Source of the DNA: Salinicoccus sp. YB14-2 | GTDB taxonomy: Bacteria; Bacillota; Bacilli; Staphylococcales; Salinicoccaceae | NCBI RefSeq assembly: GCF_001265075.1 | Contig: NZ_LFKO01000002.1 | Coordinates: 554,938-618,937 of the forward strand | Direction: 5' to 3' | DNA: 64,000 nucleotides | Shown: positions 11,516 to 19,837 of the stretch, in pieces | Layout: each line of letters begins with the position of its first letter | Position numbering within the stretch: the stretch's first letter is position 1 | The notes under the pieces: model-generated | Told to the model about the DNA's origin: nothing | Databases searched by the model: none | The model's input: only the letters and a program-made list of their open reading frames with translations | Translations under genes and position numbers: made by a program

Positions 11516-11550
11516 AAAAGAGGTGTCCAATTTTTGGATACCTCTTTTAA
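11516..11550. terminator. Bidirectional terminator between the aspartokinase and ubiB-like genes
   Basis: GAGGTGTCCA (11520-11529) pairs with TGGATACCTC (11535-11544) around a short T loop, with one G-T pair, flanked by A- and T-runs. It serves both convergent genes. Confidence 0.75.
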
Positions 11551-13229
11551 AATCTTCCCGATTTGAATATTGAATATAACAGTCCAAGAAATAAAAAGAC
11601 CGCAAGGACGAAACCTATTTCTATCGCCGGTATCTGCCAGATTACAGTTGTCTGTCCGGCAATCGCCGCACCCACAATGAGTCCGACCATGATGATGCTG
11701 AAAGACAGCAGGACGATGCTGAATGATAATCTGTTACCGATTCTGTCCATCCTCCTGAACAGCTCTTCGAATCTTCGCAATGACAGCTGTACCGGCACTT
11801 TCTTCTCACGCAATGATTCTGAAAAGATTTTCAGGTTATTGGAAACATCCACTGCAGTGTCTCCGACATCCTGCAAATTATTATATGCCCTTGAAGCAAC
11901 ATTTCTCGGATCATACTTCTCTTTCACCAACAGTCTGCCGAATGGCTCGGCAACATCCATGATGCTGAATTCCGGATCCAGTCTGCTGACTACACTTTCC
12001 AACGTAATGATTGATTTTCCGAGAATAGTGAAGTCCTGCGGCAGGCCGATGCGGTGTTTATTTGCGATTTGGAAAATGTCCTGTACCGCTTCCCCGATGT
12101 TCAAATAACTGAGTGGTATATCATAATACTTATCCCTCAATTTTTCAGCATCGCGGTTCAGCACATTCATTTCAACACCCGGAGGCACCACGCCCATTTT
12201 AACAATGGCCTTGACGACGCCTGAAGCATCTTTTCTCATCATCCCGATGAGAAGTGTGCCGAAGTTGTATTTCATATCCTGTGAAAGTCTGCCGACCATT
12301 CCAAAATCCATGAAAGCGATCGTCTCATCTTCAAGCACGCTGACGTTCCCCGGATGCGGATCCCCATGGAAAAAACCTTCAACGATAATTTGATGAAACA
12401 CCGCATTTGCCAGCCGATCGGCGAGTACTTCTCTCGAGTAGCCGCGGGCTTCCAGTTCTGCATGGTGATTGATCGGTATGCCGTCGATGAATTCCATGAC
12501 CAGAACGTTTTTTGTAGACAGTTCTCTGATCATTTCCGGAATTTTGATCTTGCTGTCACGCTCAAACTGTTTACGGATTTTATCAGCATTATTCGCTTCA
12601 ATGGTATAGTCGAGCTCATCCAGAATCGCTTCTGAAAATTCCTCGATCATGTCTGTCAGATGATAACGTCTCGCCCACTCCATCCGCTGCTCTGCAAGTG
12701 TCGCAAGATGATGCAGTATTTCCAGATCAGTACGGACTATTTTTTCTATGTTCGGCCGCTGCACTTTGACTGCCACCGTTTCGCCCTCTATAGTCACTGC
12801 CTTATGCACCTGTCCGGTGGAAGCAGAGCCGATCGGCATTTCTTCGATTGACTGAAAAACATCTTCAGTTTTAACATCCAATGATTCCTCTATCACTTTT
12901 TTCACATCATCGAAACTGAACGGCGGGACATCACTTTGAAGTTTTTCCAGTTCATCGATGATGTCTTTCGGAATCAGATCCGGCCTTGTACTGGCAATCT
13001 GACCCAGCTTGATGAAAGTCGTACCCATCCCCTCGATGAATATCCGTATACGTTCACCCCTGGATTTTTCTTCATCATTTTTTGCCTGTCTTAAAATGAT
13101 TCTTTTTGGCAGACTCAATAACTCATCCAGTCCAAGCTCCTCTACGAGGAAACCGAAACCGGCCGATGAAAAATTAATCGCAATTTCTCTGTAGCGGTTT
13201 ATATACTCAATACGTTTTTTTATAATCAT
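11547..13229 (-). CDS. UbiB/ABC1 family atypical kinase, membrane anchored
   Basis: The 560 residues show the ABC1/UbiB kinase-like fold: the family KxGQ motif in TFIKLGQIASTRPD near 72-85, the alanine-rich nucleotide loop SASTGQVHKA near 135, the catalytic-loop HGDPHPGNV near 289-297 and metal-binding FMDFGM near 310. Two hydrophobic helices at the end (about 500-525 and 530-555) anchor it in the membrane. UbiB proteins support isoprenoid quinone synthesis or distribution; in a menaquinone-using Firmicute the target would be menaquinone or another lipid, which is inferred. The ATG has GGAG upstream; cymR ends 23 bp before it. Confidence 0.9.
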   Translation of the reverse strand: MIIKKRIEYINRYREIAINFSSAGFGFLVEELGLDELLSLPKRIILRQAKNDEEKSRGERIRIFIEGMGTTFIKLGQIASTRPDLIPKDIIDELEKLQSDVPPFSFDDVKKVIEESLDVKTEDVFQSIEEMPIGSASTGQVHKAVTIEGETVAVKVQRPNIEKIVRTDLEILHHLATLAEQRMEWARRYHLTDMIEEFSEAILDELDYTIEANNADKIRKQFERDSKIKIPEMIRELSTKNVLVMEFIDGIPINHHAELEARGYSREVLADRLANAVFHQIIVEGFFHGDPHPGNVSVLEDETIAFMDFGMVGRLSQDMKYNFGTLLIGMMRKDASGVVKAIVKMGVVPPGVEMNVLNRDAEKLRDKYYDIPLSYLNIGEAVQDIFQIANKHRIGLPQDFTILGKSIITLESVVSRLDPEFSIMDVAEPFGRLLVKEKYDPRNVASRAYNNLQDVGDTAVDVSNNLKIFSESLREKKVPVQLSLRRFEELFRRMDRIGNRLSFSIVLLSFSIIMVGLIVGAAIAGQTTVIWQIPAIEIGFVLAVFLFLGLLYSIFKSGRF

Positions 13230-13251
13230 ATAAAAACTCCAAAATAATTAT

Positions 13252-13668
13252 TTAAATATGGAACATATAATCATCAAGATCTTCTCCGTCATAATCCACC
13301 ATATCTTTTAAAGTCGTATGGTCCAGTACGTCGCTTATTGCATCTCTGATCCTGCCCCATAAAAATCTTTCATTCTTGCTGTCTTTTTCATCACTTTCAA
13401 CTGCGACAATGTTTTCTTCCAACGTTTTGAAAATCCGGCCGACCGTAATATCCTCCGGGGGATGGTTGAGCTCATATCCGCCGTATGCACCTCTGGTACT
13501 CTTCACTAGATTTTCTTTCTTCAGGCTGGCGACAATCTGCTCCAGATATAAATCACTGATTCCGCGTTCTGTAGCAACCGATTTTACACTTCTTCTCTTT
13601 TCTCCGTAATCTCTGGCCAGCGCCAGCATAAAATATAATCCATATCTTCCACGTGTTGATATTTTCAT
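13252..13668 (-). CDS. cymR: Rrf2-family transcriptional regulator, CymR type
   Basis: CymR represses cysteine and sulfur uptake genes together with the cysteine synthase CysK. The 138 residues equal the B. subtilis length; KISTRGRYGLYFMLALA is the Rrf2 start, DLYLEQIVASLKKENLVKS near 40-58 is the recognition region, and RGAYGGYELN near 59-68 is the wing. It has no cysteine anywhere, so it cannot bind a 2Fe-2S cluster as IscR/NsrR do, in line with CymR, but it also lacks the single cysteine reported to act as a thiol switch in S. aureus CymR. AGAGGTG precedes the ATG. It is divergent from rarA, an arrangement kept from Bacillus. Confidence 0.85.
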   Translation of the reverse strand: MKISTRGRYGLYFMLALARDYGEKRRSVKSVATERGISDLYLEQIVASLKKENLVKSTRGAYGGYELNHPPEDITVGRIFKTLEENIVAVESDEKDSKNERFLWGRIRDAISDVLDHTTLKDMVDYDGEDLDDYMFHI

Positions 13669-13757
13669 AATACACCTCTAAATATATAAACTTTTTAATA
13701 AGTTGATTTTTGTTGTAATATATTAAATATATCATAATAAAACAGTTGGGTGAAAAT

Positions 13758-15038
13758 ATGACGACACAACCATTAAGTTATCGCATGCGTCCAAGAACAA
13801 TCGACGAAGTGATTGCACAGAAACATCTGGTAGGAGAAGGCGGGATCATCAGACGCATGGTAGATGCCAAGAGGCTGTCTTCCATGATTTTATACGGTCC
13901 TCCCGGAATCGGTAAAACCAGTATAGCCAGTGCCATAGCAGGCTCTACGAAATATATGTTCAGAACTTTGAACGCAGTGTCAAATTCGAAAAAAGATATG
14001 CAGCAGATTGTTGAGGAAGGTAAGATGAGCGGAACGGTCATACTTCTCCTCGATGAAATACACCGTCTGGATAAGGCGAAGCAGGATTTTCTTCTGCCCC
14101 ACCTTGAAAAAGGGACGATCATATTAATCGGTGCAACAACTTCAAATCCCTATCACGCAATAAACCCCGCCATCAGGTCGAGAACGCAGATATTCGAACT
14201 GGACCTGCTGGACACCGAAGATTTACAGTTGGCAGTCTCCCGGGCACTGGAAGACAGTGAGCGCGGCCTTGGTAATTTGAATATTGAAATTGATGACGAT
14301 GCCATGAACCACTTTACATTATCATCCCAGGGGGATGTAAGAAGCGCACTCAATGCGCTTGAACTCGCTGCGCTCAGTACGAAACCCGTTGATGATGTCA
14401 TTCATATTACACTGGATGACGCCAAATCATGCATGCAGCAGACGGCATTTCTTCACGATAAGGACGGTGATGCCCATTACGACGTGATGAGCGGTTTCCA
14501 AAAGTCGATCAGAGGCAGCGATGTGAACGCAAGTCTTCACTACCTGGCACGACTGATAGAAGCGGGTGATCTCGTTACAATCGCCCGAAGACTTCTTGTC
14601 ATCGCTTATGAAGATATCGGCCTTGCCAATCCACAGCTTGCGACACGGACCTTAAATGCAATCATTTCTGCTGAACGGCTGGGTTTCCCCGAAGCAAGAA
14701 TACCGCTGGCCAACGCTGTAATCGAACTTGCACTGTCTCCAAAATCAAACAGTGCGTATAAGAGTATCGATAATGCTCTTGCCGACATCAAAAAAGGAAA
14801 GTCCGGCACAGTCCCGAAACATTTGAAAGATGGACATTACGCAAGTGCAGAAAAATTGGGCAACGCAGTCGGATATCAATATCCTCATAACCACCCCAAT
14901 AATATTGTCGCGCAGCAATATTTACCGGATACATTGATGAACAAGGAGTATTTCATGCCGACGAAAAACACGAAATATGAAGCGCAGCTCAATGAAATCT
15001 ATTCCAAAATAAAAACACTTTTCAATAAAAAACAGTAG
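13758..15038 (+). CDS. rarA: Replication-associated recombination protein A (MgsA/RarA AAA+ ATPase)
   Basis: RarA is a clamp-loader-like AAA+ ATPase acting at stalled forks. Walker A GPPGIGKTS near 47-55, Walker B LLLDEIHRLDK near 97-107, sensor 1 IGATTSNP near 126-133 and the arginine-finger region RSRTQ are present; the C-terminal MgsA tetramerisation region contains YEDIGLANP. I start at ATG 13758 behind GGGTGA; a TTG twelve bases earlier would overlap the ribosome site. The protein is 426 residues, the normal size. Confidence 0.95.
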   Translation: MTTQPLSYRMRPRTIDEVIAQKHLVGEGGIIRRMVDAKRLSSMILYGPPGIGKTSIASAIAGSTKYMFRTLNAVSNSKKDMQQIVEEGKMSGTVILLLDEIHRLDKAKQDFLLPHLEKGTIILIGATTSNPYHAINPAIRSRTQIFELDLLDTEDLQLAVSRALEDSERGLGNLNIEIDDDAMNHFTLSSQGDVRSALNALELAALSTKPVDDVIHITLDDAKSCMQQTAFLHDKDGDAHYDVMSGFQKSIRGSDVNASLHYLARLIEAGDLVTIARRLLVIAYEDIGLANPQLATRTLNAIISAERLGFPEARIPLANAVIELALSPKSNSAYKSIDNALADIKKGKSGTVPKHLKDGHYASAEKLGNAVGYQYPHNHPNNIVAQQYLPDTLMNKEYFMPTKNTKYEAQLNEIYSKIKTLFNKKQ

Positions 15039-15040
15039 AA

Positions 15041-15076
15041 AAAAGCACCGGCTGCATTGCAGCCGGTGCTTAATTT
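15041..15076. terminator. Strong bidirectional terminator shared by rarA and the 6S-like RNA
   Basis: GCACCGGCTGC (15045-15055) pairs perfectly with GCAGCCGGTGC (15059-15069) across a three-base loop, with A- and T-runs on both sides. It ends rarA on the plus strand and the non-coding RNA on the minus strand. Confidence 0.9.
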
Positions 15077-15275
15077 TCGAAATATCCAAGCTAAAGCCGT
15101 GTGTTTCAGCTGATAATTTTGGCCTGCTAAGTGCAGGTGGGTGTCCTGTTTCCAACTCCAAACGTCCTAATTGGTTAGGCGTGTTTTTTGAAGGAAAACC
15201 TATTAGACTCCCGATTTAAAAGGTGTTAGGTCAAAATTTAATTCAACACATCACGTACCTCTCAGATATTTCTAT
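15077..15275 (-). ncRNA. ssrS: Probable 6S RNA
   Basis: About 200 bases without an ORF lie behind a good promoter and end at a strong terminator. The ends pair: minus-strand GAAATATC (15272-15265) with GATATTTC (15086-15079), giving the closing stem of a long rod. Inside, GTGTT and AACAC segments and further complementary arms leave an unpaired centre, as in 6S RNA, which binds sigma-A RNA polymerase. Gene context supports this: in Bacillus and staphylococci the 6S gene lies between rarA and aspS, and so does this one. I infer identity from structure and synteny; a covariance-model match would settle it. Any unlinked Hfq-type sRNA is the alternative. Confidence 0.65.
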
Positions 15276-15282
15276 TAGATAT

Positions 15283-15311
15283 ACTATAACATACCTCTAA
15301 AATTTTGAGAA
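15283..15311 (-). promoter_or_regulatory. Promoter of the 6S-like RNA
   Basis: On the minus strand, -35 TTCTCA (15311-15306) and -10 TATAGT (15288-15283) are separated by 17 bases. The predicted start lies at about 15275, right at the closing stem of the RNA. Confidence 0.6.
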
Positions 15312-15327
15312 GCAAAAAGAGTTTTTA

Positions 15328-16023
15328 TTAAAAAACCTGGCACACATCAATGGAGCATCTGTCACAATTAATATTTCTCCGCAGCGCATTTATATCATGT
15401 ACCGTAATATATTTCTTATCCACTTTGATGACTTTCTGCTTCTTCAGATCCGACAGCATTCTATTGACGACTTCTCTTGAAGTCCCGCATAATCCTGCAA
15501 GTTCGTGATTGGTCAGCTGCGTGTTGATCAGTATCCCGTCCCCGGTCTTAACGCCGAATGAATTTGTCAGGCGGATCAAAACTGAATACAACGCTCCCTG
15601 CTTGCCGTAAAGCAGCAGGTCTCTCATCTTTGATGAATTTCTATCCCTGTCAATATCGAGCCATTGGAGCCATTCCATCTTAATATCTTCATTCGTTAAT
15701 ATAAATTGTTCAAACTGTCTTTTCTCATATTTATAAAGTATGCAGTCTTTCTTCACTTTCGCGTATGTGGTGTGTTCTTTATTAACAGAATGCAGTGCCA
15801 AAGCTCCGAATACCGCGTCATCCGTCAAGTAGTTTGTAATCATTTCACGTCCGTCTTCCTGCATTCTGCTAATAAATACTTCGCCTTTTTCCAAACAGTA
15901 GACATACCGGGCTGTATCTCCCGGGTAGAACACATATTCACCTTTTTCCAAAGTCATCTTTTTACCTTTTTCTTTTAACAGACTCACGATTGCCTCGGGC
16001 CGAAATGTAGATTTGGTCACCAT
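15328..16023 (-). CDS. fnr: Fnr-type CRP/FNR regulator with a C-terminal Fe-S cysteine cluster
   Basis: The protein has an N-terminal cyclic-nucleotide-like beta barrel (FYPGDTARYVYCLEKGEV near 32-49), a dimerisation helix, and a CRP-type helix-turn-helix (TNHELAGLCGTSREVVNRML near 172-191). The last residues carry C220-x2-C223-x4-C228, the same spacing as the three cysteines that hold the [4Fe-4S] cluster of B. subtilis Fnr; E. coli Fnr has its cysteines at the N terminus. This points to an oxygen sensor that activates anaerobic genes. I start at ATG 16023 behind AAGGGGGTG rather than ATG 16059, giving 231 residues. A TGTGA-N6-TCAC box lies 41 bases upstream, so autoregulation is likely. The divergent genes encode a terminal oxidase. 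Confidence 0.85.
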   Translation of the reverse strand: MVTKSTFRPEAIVSLLKEKGKKMTLEKGEYVFYPGDTARYVYCLEKGEVFISRMQEDGREMITNYLTDDAVFGALALHSVNKEHTTYAKVKKDCILYKYEKRQFEQFILTNEDIKMEWLQWLDIDRDRNSSKMRDLLLYGKQGALYSVLIRLTNSFGVKTGDGILINTQLTNHELAGLCGTSREVVNRMLSDLKKQKVIKVDKKYITVHDINALRRNINCDRCSIDVCQVF

Positions 16024-16063
16024 GGTTATGCACCCCCTTCTTAAATAAAATATTATCACAATA

Positions 16064-16079
16064 TGTGACTTTTATCACT
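16064..16079. promoter_or_regulatory. FNR/CRP-type operator between fnr and the ba3 oxidase operon
   Basis: TGTGA-CTTTTA-TCACT matches the Bacillus Fnr consensus TGTGA-N6-TCACA at nine of ten positions. An overlapping palindrome TCACA-ATA-TGTGA occupies 16056-16068. The box lies midway between two divergent starts and could control both. Confidence 0.65.
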
Positions 16080-16142
16080 TTTTTATTTGATGATTTTATT
16101 TAACATCTTAATTAAGAATAATTATTATTTAGGAGTGAAATA

Positions 16143-16307
16143 ATGACTGAAAAAGATGTTGGAAAAAAACATGAAAACTCTGAAACTCATGATGTGGATC
16201 ACTCGAAACTGGATTTAAGAGGAACGTTTATGATGGTTATGTTTCTCGGCGGTTTGATATTCGTCAGCTGGTTCGGTGCTTTTATACTATTTTTAGGAAG
16301 AATGTAG
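16143..16307 (+). CDS. ba3-type cytochrome c oxidase subunit IIa (short membrane protein)
   Basis: A 54-residue ORF begins with ATG behind AGGAGTGA, ten bases before the start. The first half is polar and histidine-containing, the second half is one transmembrane helix (GTFMMVMFLGGLIFVSWFGA near 29-48). Its position directly before the subunit II and I genes, and its size, match the single-helix subunit IIa of ba3-type oxidases, known from Thermus and from Firmicutes. Only 15 bases separate it from the subunit II gene. Confidence 0.85.
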   Translation: MTEKDVGKKHENSETHDVDHSKLDLRGTFMMVMFLGGLIFVSWFGAFILFLGRM

Positions 16308-16322
16308 AGAGGATGATTAAAA

Positions 16323-16817
16323 ATGCATAAGTTTGAAAAGATATGGATGAGTGTCGGGACAGGATCACTGATTATTTTCCTGGTCATCCTTGGTGTTTCA
16401 GCAGTACACGCCGGACATACACCCGCAGCAAGCGGCATTGAGACGATAAACCCTGAGTACGTAAGGGAAGATACAAGATTTGCTGAACCCGGACTGCATG
16501 AATCAGAAGACGAGGAATTTGACTACAATTTATACTTTGTAGCAAGTGCGTTCAGTTATGAACCGAGTGAAGTTGAAATCCCACAAGGTTCCAGAGTAAA
16601 AGTCCAGGTAGCGACAACGGATGTTGTACATGGTTTCCAGGTCGTCAATACAAATATCAATATGATGGTTGAACCGGGTCTGGTTTCTACATATAACACA
16701 AATTTTGATACGGTCGGAGAATACCTGATTGTCTGTAATGAATATTGCGGTGTTGGTCATACTGATATGACCTCCACTATAAAAGTCGTCGACGGAGGTG
16801 CTGAAGATAATGAGTAA
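16323..16817 (+). CDS. ba3-type cytochrome c oxidase subunit II
   Basis: The 164-residue protein has one N-terminal membrane helix (near 12-30) that holds the cupredoxin domain outside the membrane. The CuA site is complete: H102 region in VVHGFQV and CNEYCGVGHTDM near 138-149 (two cysteines, histidine, methionine). The short length and single helix are typical of subunit II in ba3 oxidases rather than the two-helix aa3 form. It overlaps subunit I by eight bases. Confidence 0.93.
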   Translation: MHKFEKIWMSVGTGSLIIFLVILGVSAVHAGHTPAASGIETINPEYVREDTRFAEPGLHESEDEEFDYNLYFVASAFSYEPSEVEIPQGSRVKVQVATTDVVHGFQVVNTNINMMVEPGLVSTYNTNFDTVGEYLIVCNEYCGVGHTDMTSTIKVVDGGAEDNE

Positions 16818-18489
16818 AAATATACATCCGGACCATTTATTTTCACTCAATAACAGAGTGGATGCAAAAGATGGCAAACTCGTTCTCGCTAATATGATTT
16901 GGGTGATTTTTGCATTGTTTATCGGCGGGAGTGCAGGTATGCTCCAGACATTCATCAGAGCCGGCATGTTCGAACTGCCTTTTGGCATCGGCTATTACCA
17001 ACTCCTGACACTGCACGGTGTGATTCTCGCGCTTGTCTTGACTTTCTTTTTTATCATGGGCTTCCAGATCGCATCATTATCACGCTCAGCAGGTGCGTTC
17101 AACGATAAGGAAAGACTGCTCGGTTGGATTGGTTTCTGGATGATGTCGGCCGGTACTCTCGTTGCCGCTGCAATGATTGCGACAAATGAAGCATCCGTGC
17201 TTTATACATTCTATGCACCGCTTCAGGCACATGCATTCTATTACATAGCGCTTGCAGTCATTATTATCGGGACTTGGTTCTCGGTTGCAGGTCAATTGAT
17301 GAGATATTTCAGATGGAGAAAAGAATATAAAGGTCATAAAACACCGCTTCTAAGTTTTATGGCATCAGTTAACAACGTGATGTGGCTCGTATGTACAATT
17401 GGTGTTTCAATGTCTGTCATCTTCCAGTACATTCCTTGGTCACTCGGCATAGTGGAAACAATCAACGTATCTCTGAGCCGCACACTGTTCTGGATGTTCG
17501 GTCATGCACTTGTATATTTCTGGCTGCTTCCTGCTTATATGTCATGGTACGTTGTTGTTCCAAAAGTTCTTGGTACGAAAGGATTTTCAGACAATCTCGC
17601 ACGTATGAGCTTTGTACTGTTTTTATTCTTCAGTATTCCTGTCGGCATTCACCACCAGCTGACTGAGCCGGGTATAGATGCGTTTTGGAAAGGTCTGCAG
17701 GTCGTACTGACCTTCGCAGTGATTGTTCCTTCCCTGATGACAGCATTCAGTTTATTTGCAGTATTTGAAACACACGGTCGAAAATTAGGTGCAACAGGCA
17801 TTTTGGACTGGTTTAAAAAACTGCCTTGGAAAGACGCAAGATTTGTACTGCCGTTTCTCGGTATGTTGTTCTTTATTCCTGGCGGTATCGGCGGTATCAT
17901 TAATGCTTCAGGACAGATGAACCAGCTGGTACACAATACTATCTGGGTGGTCGGGCACTTCCACATCACTGTCGGTGCACCAGTAATATTGACATACTTC
18001 GGTGTAATGATGTTCCTGCTTCCGCATATTACAGGACGCAAAATAACTAAACAGCTGAATAATATGGGACTTTATCTTGGTTATACATGGACATTTGGAA
18101 TGGGTCTGATGTCAGCTGCAATGCACTTTGCTGGGCTCAGAGGCGCACCAAGGCGCTCTACTTTCTCTGAATACGGCGGAGCGGACATCGCACAGGAATG
18201 GATCACTTATCAAATTCTGCAGGCTGTCGGCGGTACGTTCCTGTTCGTTGCGATCGTCATAGCCGTCATCTTGTTCATCCAGCTGATGACCGGACCTAAA
18301 ACGACCGAAGCAGAAGAATTCCCTGTAGCATCCATGATGGATCAAAGTGTTCCGACAACCAAGTGGGTTGAAAACTGGAGAGTACTGATCATCATTACGG
18401 TATTCCTGCTGCTGATTGCCTATACAATGCCGATTACACAGATGTTCACAGAAAATATACCGGGTGCAAAAGGGTTTAAACTCTGGTAA
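16810..18489 (+). CDS. ba3-type cytochrome c oxidase subunit I
   Basis: This heme-copper oxidase catalytic subunit reduces oxygen to water and pumps protons. Visible ligands are the low-spin heme histidine in LLTLHGVILA (about residue 69), the CuB histidine with its cross-linked tyrosine four residues on in FGHALVYFWLLP (about 230), the CuB pair in VGIHHQL (about 280) and the axial histidines in VVGHFHITVG (about 380). There are about 13 transmembrane helices in 559 residues. I start at ATG 16810 rather than GTG 16798 because of the GGAGG spacing. No subunit III gene follows, as in Thermus ba3. Such oxidases have high oxygen affinity, so control by Fnr next door makes sense. Confidence 0.95.
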   Translation: MSKNIHPDHLFSLNNRVDAKDGKLVLANMIWVIFALFIGGSAGMLQTFIRAGMFELPFGIGYYQLLTLHGVILALVLTFFFIMGFQIASLSRSAGAFNDKERLLGWIGFWMMSAGTLVAAAMIATNEASVLYTFYAPLQAHAFYYIALAVIIIGTWFSVAGQLMRYFRWRKEYKGHKTPLLSFMASVNNVMWLVCTIGVSMSVIFQYIPWSLGIVETINVSLSRTLFWMFGHALVYFWLLPAYMSWYVVVPKVLGTKGFSDNLARMSFVLFLFFSIPVGIHHQLTEPGIDAFWKGLQVVLTFAVIVPSLMTAFSLFAVFETHGRKLGATGILDWFKKLPWKDARFVLPFLGMLFFIPGGIGGIINASGQMNQLVHNTIWVVGHFHITVGAPVILTYFGVMMFLLPHITGRKITKQLNNMGLYLGYTWTFGMGLMSAAMHFAGLRGAPRRSTFSEYGGADIAQEWITYQILQAVGGTFLFVAIVIAVILFIQLMTGPKTTEAEEFPVASMMDQSVPTTKWVENWRVLIIITVFLLLIAYTMPITQMFTENIPGAKGFKLW

Positions 18490-18495
18490 GAAAAT

Positions 18496-18535
18496 AAAGA
18501 CAACAGACATCATTACTGTCTGTTGTCTTTTTTGT
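18496..18535. terminator. Bidirectional terminator after the oxidase operon
   Basis: GACAACAGACA (18499-18509) pairs with TGTCTGTTGTC (18517-18527), followed by six T on the plus side and by a T-rich stretch on the minus side. It overlaps the last codons of the convergent dehydrogenase gene. Confidence 0.8.
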
Positions 18536-19394
18536 TGGTGTAGTATTTGAATAATGCGCTGTGATCATCCTCATTGACACGTTCATCTTCCAACAATTCA
18601 GACATGATCTTTTTCGTTTGATCAGTGATCGGAATATTTTTAGAGAAATCTCGATCGACACTGCCAAACGCATTGTTCAAGTCTTTCATGTGAAGTTTCA
18701 TTTTAAATCCCGGCTCATATTCTTTTTCGGCCATCTTCTTGAACTTGGCATCCATTGCAGTACTGCCTGCCAGCCCGCCGCTGATTGCATTATAGACTGT
18801 ATCCAGGTCAAGGTTCAATTCTTTTGCAAGTGTGACGCCTTCTGCAAGTGCCGCTATATTATTTGCCACGATGACCTGGTTGACCAGCTTCACCGAATTG
18901 CCCGAGCCCACCGGCCCTGTATGTACAATACTTGCACCCATGTATTGTAAGATTGGTTTTATTTTATTGAAAGCATCCGGGTCACCGCCGGCCATGACTG
19001 AAAGTGTACCGTCTATCGCCTTTTCTTCGCCGCCGCTTACCGGTGCGTCAATATACTGATGCCCATCCTTATTAATGGTGTTGAAGACTTCTTTACTCGT
19101 TTCAGGATTGATGGAGCTCATATCAACGACAATTGTACCGGGATTGAATTTTTTATACAATCCACTCTCGATGACGACTTCACGCACTTCTTTAGAATCC
19201 GGCAGCATTAAAATAATCACTTCAGACTGCTCTGCCACAGCTTCATAATCAGCCAGAATAGTCGCACCGTAGTTCGCAAGCTCATCATTGGTATCATCAT
19301 TAGAACTGCTGATAAATACATTCTGTTTATTTTTTAACAGATTGATACTCATTGGTTTACCCATTATTCCAAGTCCGATAAAACCGATATTCAT
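18513..19394 (-). CDS. NAD(P)-dependent 3-hydroxyisobutyrate dehydrogenase family oxidoreductase
   Basis: The 293 residues show the beta-hydroxyacid dehydrogenase signature: GFIGLGIMGKPMS at 4-16 (dinucleotide fold and family motif), DAPVSGGEEKA near 116-126 (substrate binding) and GSGNSVKLVNQ near 162-172 with the catalytic lysine. Enzymes of this kind oxidise 3-hydroxyisobutyrate, or reduce tartronate semialdehyde or glyoxylate; the exact substrate is not evident, and no valine-degradation genes lie nearby. ATG with AAGGAG. Possibly co-transcribed with the YciI-like gene five bases upstream. Confidence 0.9.
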   Translation of the reverse strand: MNIGFIGLGIMGKPMSINLLKNKQNVFISSSNDDTNDELANYGATILADYEAVAEQSEVIILMLPDSKEVREVVIESGLYKKFNPGTIVVDMSSINPETSKEVFNTINKDGHQYIDAPVSGGEEKAIDGTLSVMAGGDPDAFNKIKPILQYMGASIVHTGPVGSGNSVKLVNQVIVANNIAALAEGVTLAKELNLDLDTVYNAISGGLAGSTAMDAKFKKMAEKEYEPGFKMKLHMKDLNNAFGSVDRDFSKNIPITDQTKKIMSELLEDERVNEDDHSALFKYYTNKKDNRQ

Positions 19395-19398
19395 TGAA

Positions 19399-19677
19399 TC
19401 ACTCCTTAATATTGTAGTTGGTCACCATTTCCCATTCATGTATTTCATAGTAGCGTGCATTATTCACAATGTACGGATCCTGTTCGACGAGCGCTTTGAT
19501 TTCATTTTGATTTTCCCCTTTATAAATCACCAGGCCTCCTGCCCCGTCCGTAAATCTGCCATTCATGATGATTGTGTCTTTATTTCTCAGGTTTTCAAGA
19601 AACTTCAAATGTTCTTCCCTGTAGTCCTTACTTTTCTGTTCATCCAGCATGGGTAAAAATACAGCAAAGTATTTCAA
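19399..19677 (-). CDS. YciI-like small protein
   Basis: From the TTG at 19677, which follows GGGAGGG by seven bases, the product is 92 residues; an upstream in-frame ATG at 19734 would add unlike sequence and has no ribosome site. The pattern KYFAVFLPML, REEHLKFLENL, GRFTDGAGGLVIYKG and the end ARYYEIHEWEMV is that of the ferredoxin-like YciI/YCII family (dimeric alpha-beta barrel). Family members have no settled function; a few are lyase- or isomerase-like. It precedes the dehydrogenase gene and may act in the same pathway. Confidence 0.75.
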   Translation of the reverse strand: MKYFAVFLPMLDEQKSKDYREEHLKFLENLRNKDTIIMNGRFTDGAGGLVIYKGENQNEIKALVEQDPYIVNNARYYEIHEWEMVTNYNIKE

Positions 19678-19837
19678 AACATATCCCTCCCATTTTAATT
19701 TAATACTATCAAATTTTTCAGATATTTTAAACAAAACTGTTAATCAGGTTATGATTCTATCGGTAAAATAACCGGGTACTGTTCAGACAGCTGTGCTTTT
19801 CAAGTTATATGCACACGTCAATACCGGGCGCTCCCAT

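Noticed and set aside
13746-13757. TTG at 13746 as start of rarA
   Set aside because: It overlaps the Shine-Dalgarno sequence; ATG 13758 gives the normal N terminus.
15328-16023. ArcR- or CRP-like regulator instead of Fnr
   Set aside because: The exact C-x2-C-x4-C tail and the FNR-type box next to oxidase genes favour Fnr; ArcR proteins lack this tail.
16798-16809. GTG at 16798 as start of oxidase subunit I
   Set aside because: It sits inside the GGAGGTG ribosome site; ATG 16810 has a workable distance from that site.
19678-19734. ATG at 19734 as start of the YciI-like gene
   Set aside because: The extra 19 residues are unlike the family and lie before the GGGAGGG ribosome site of the TTG at 19677.
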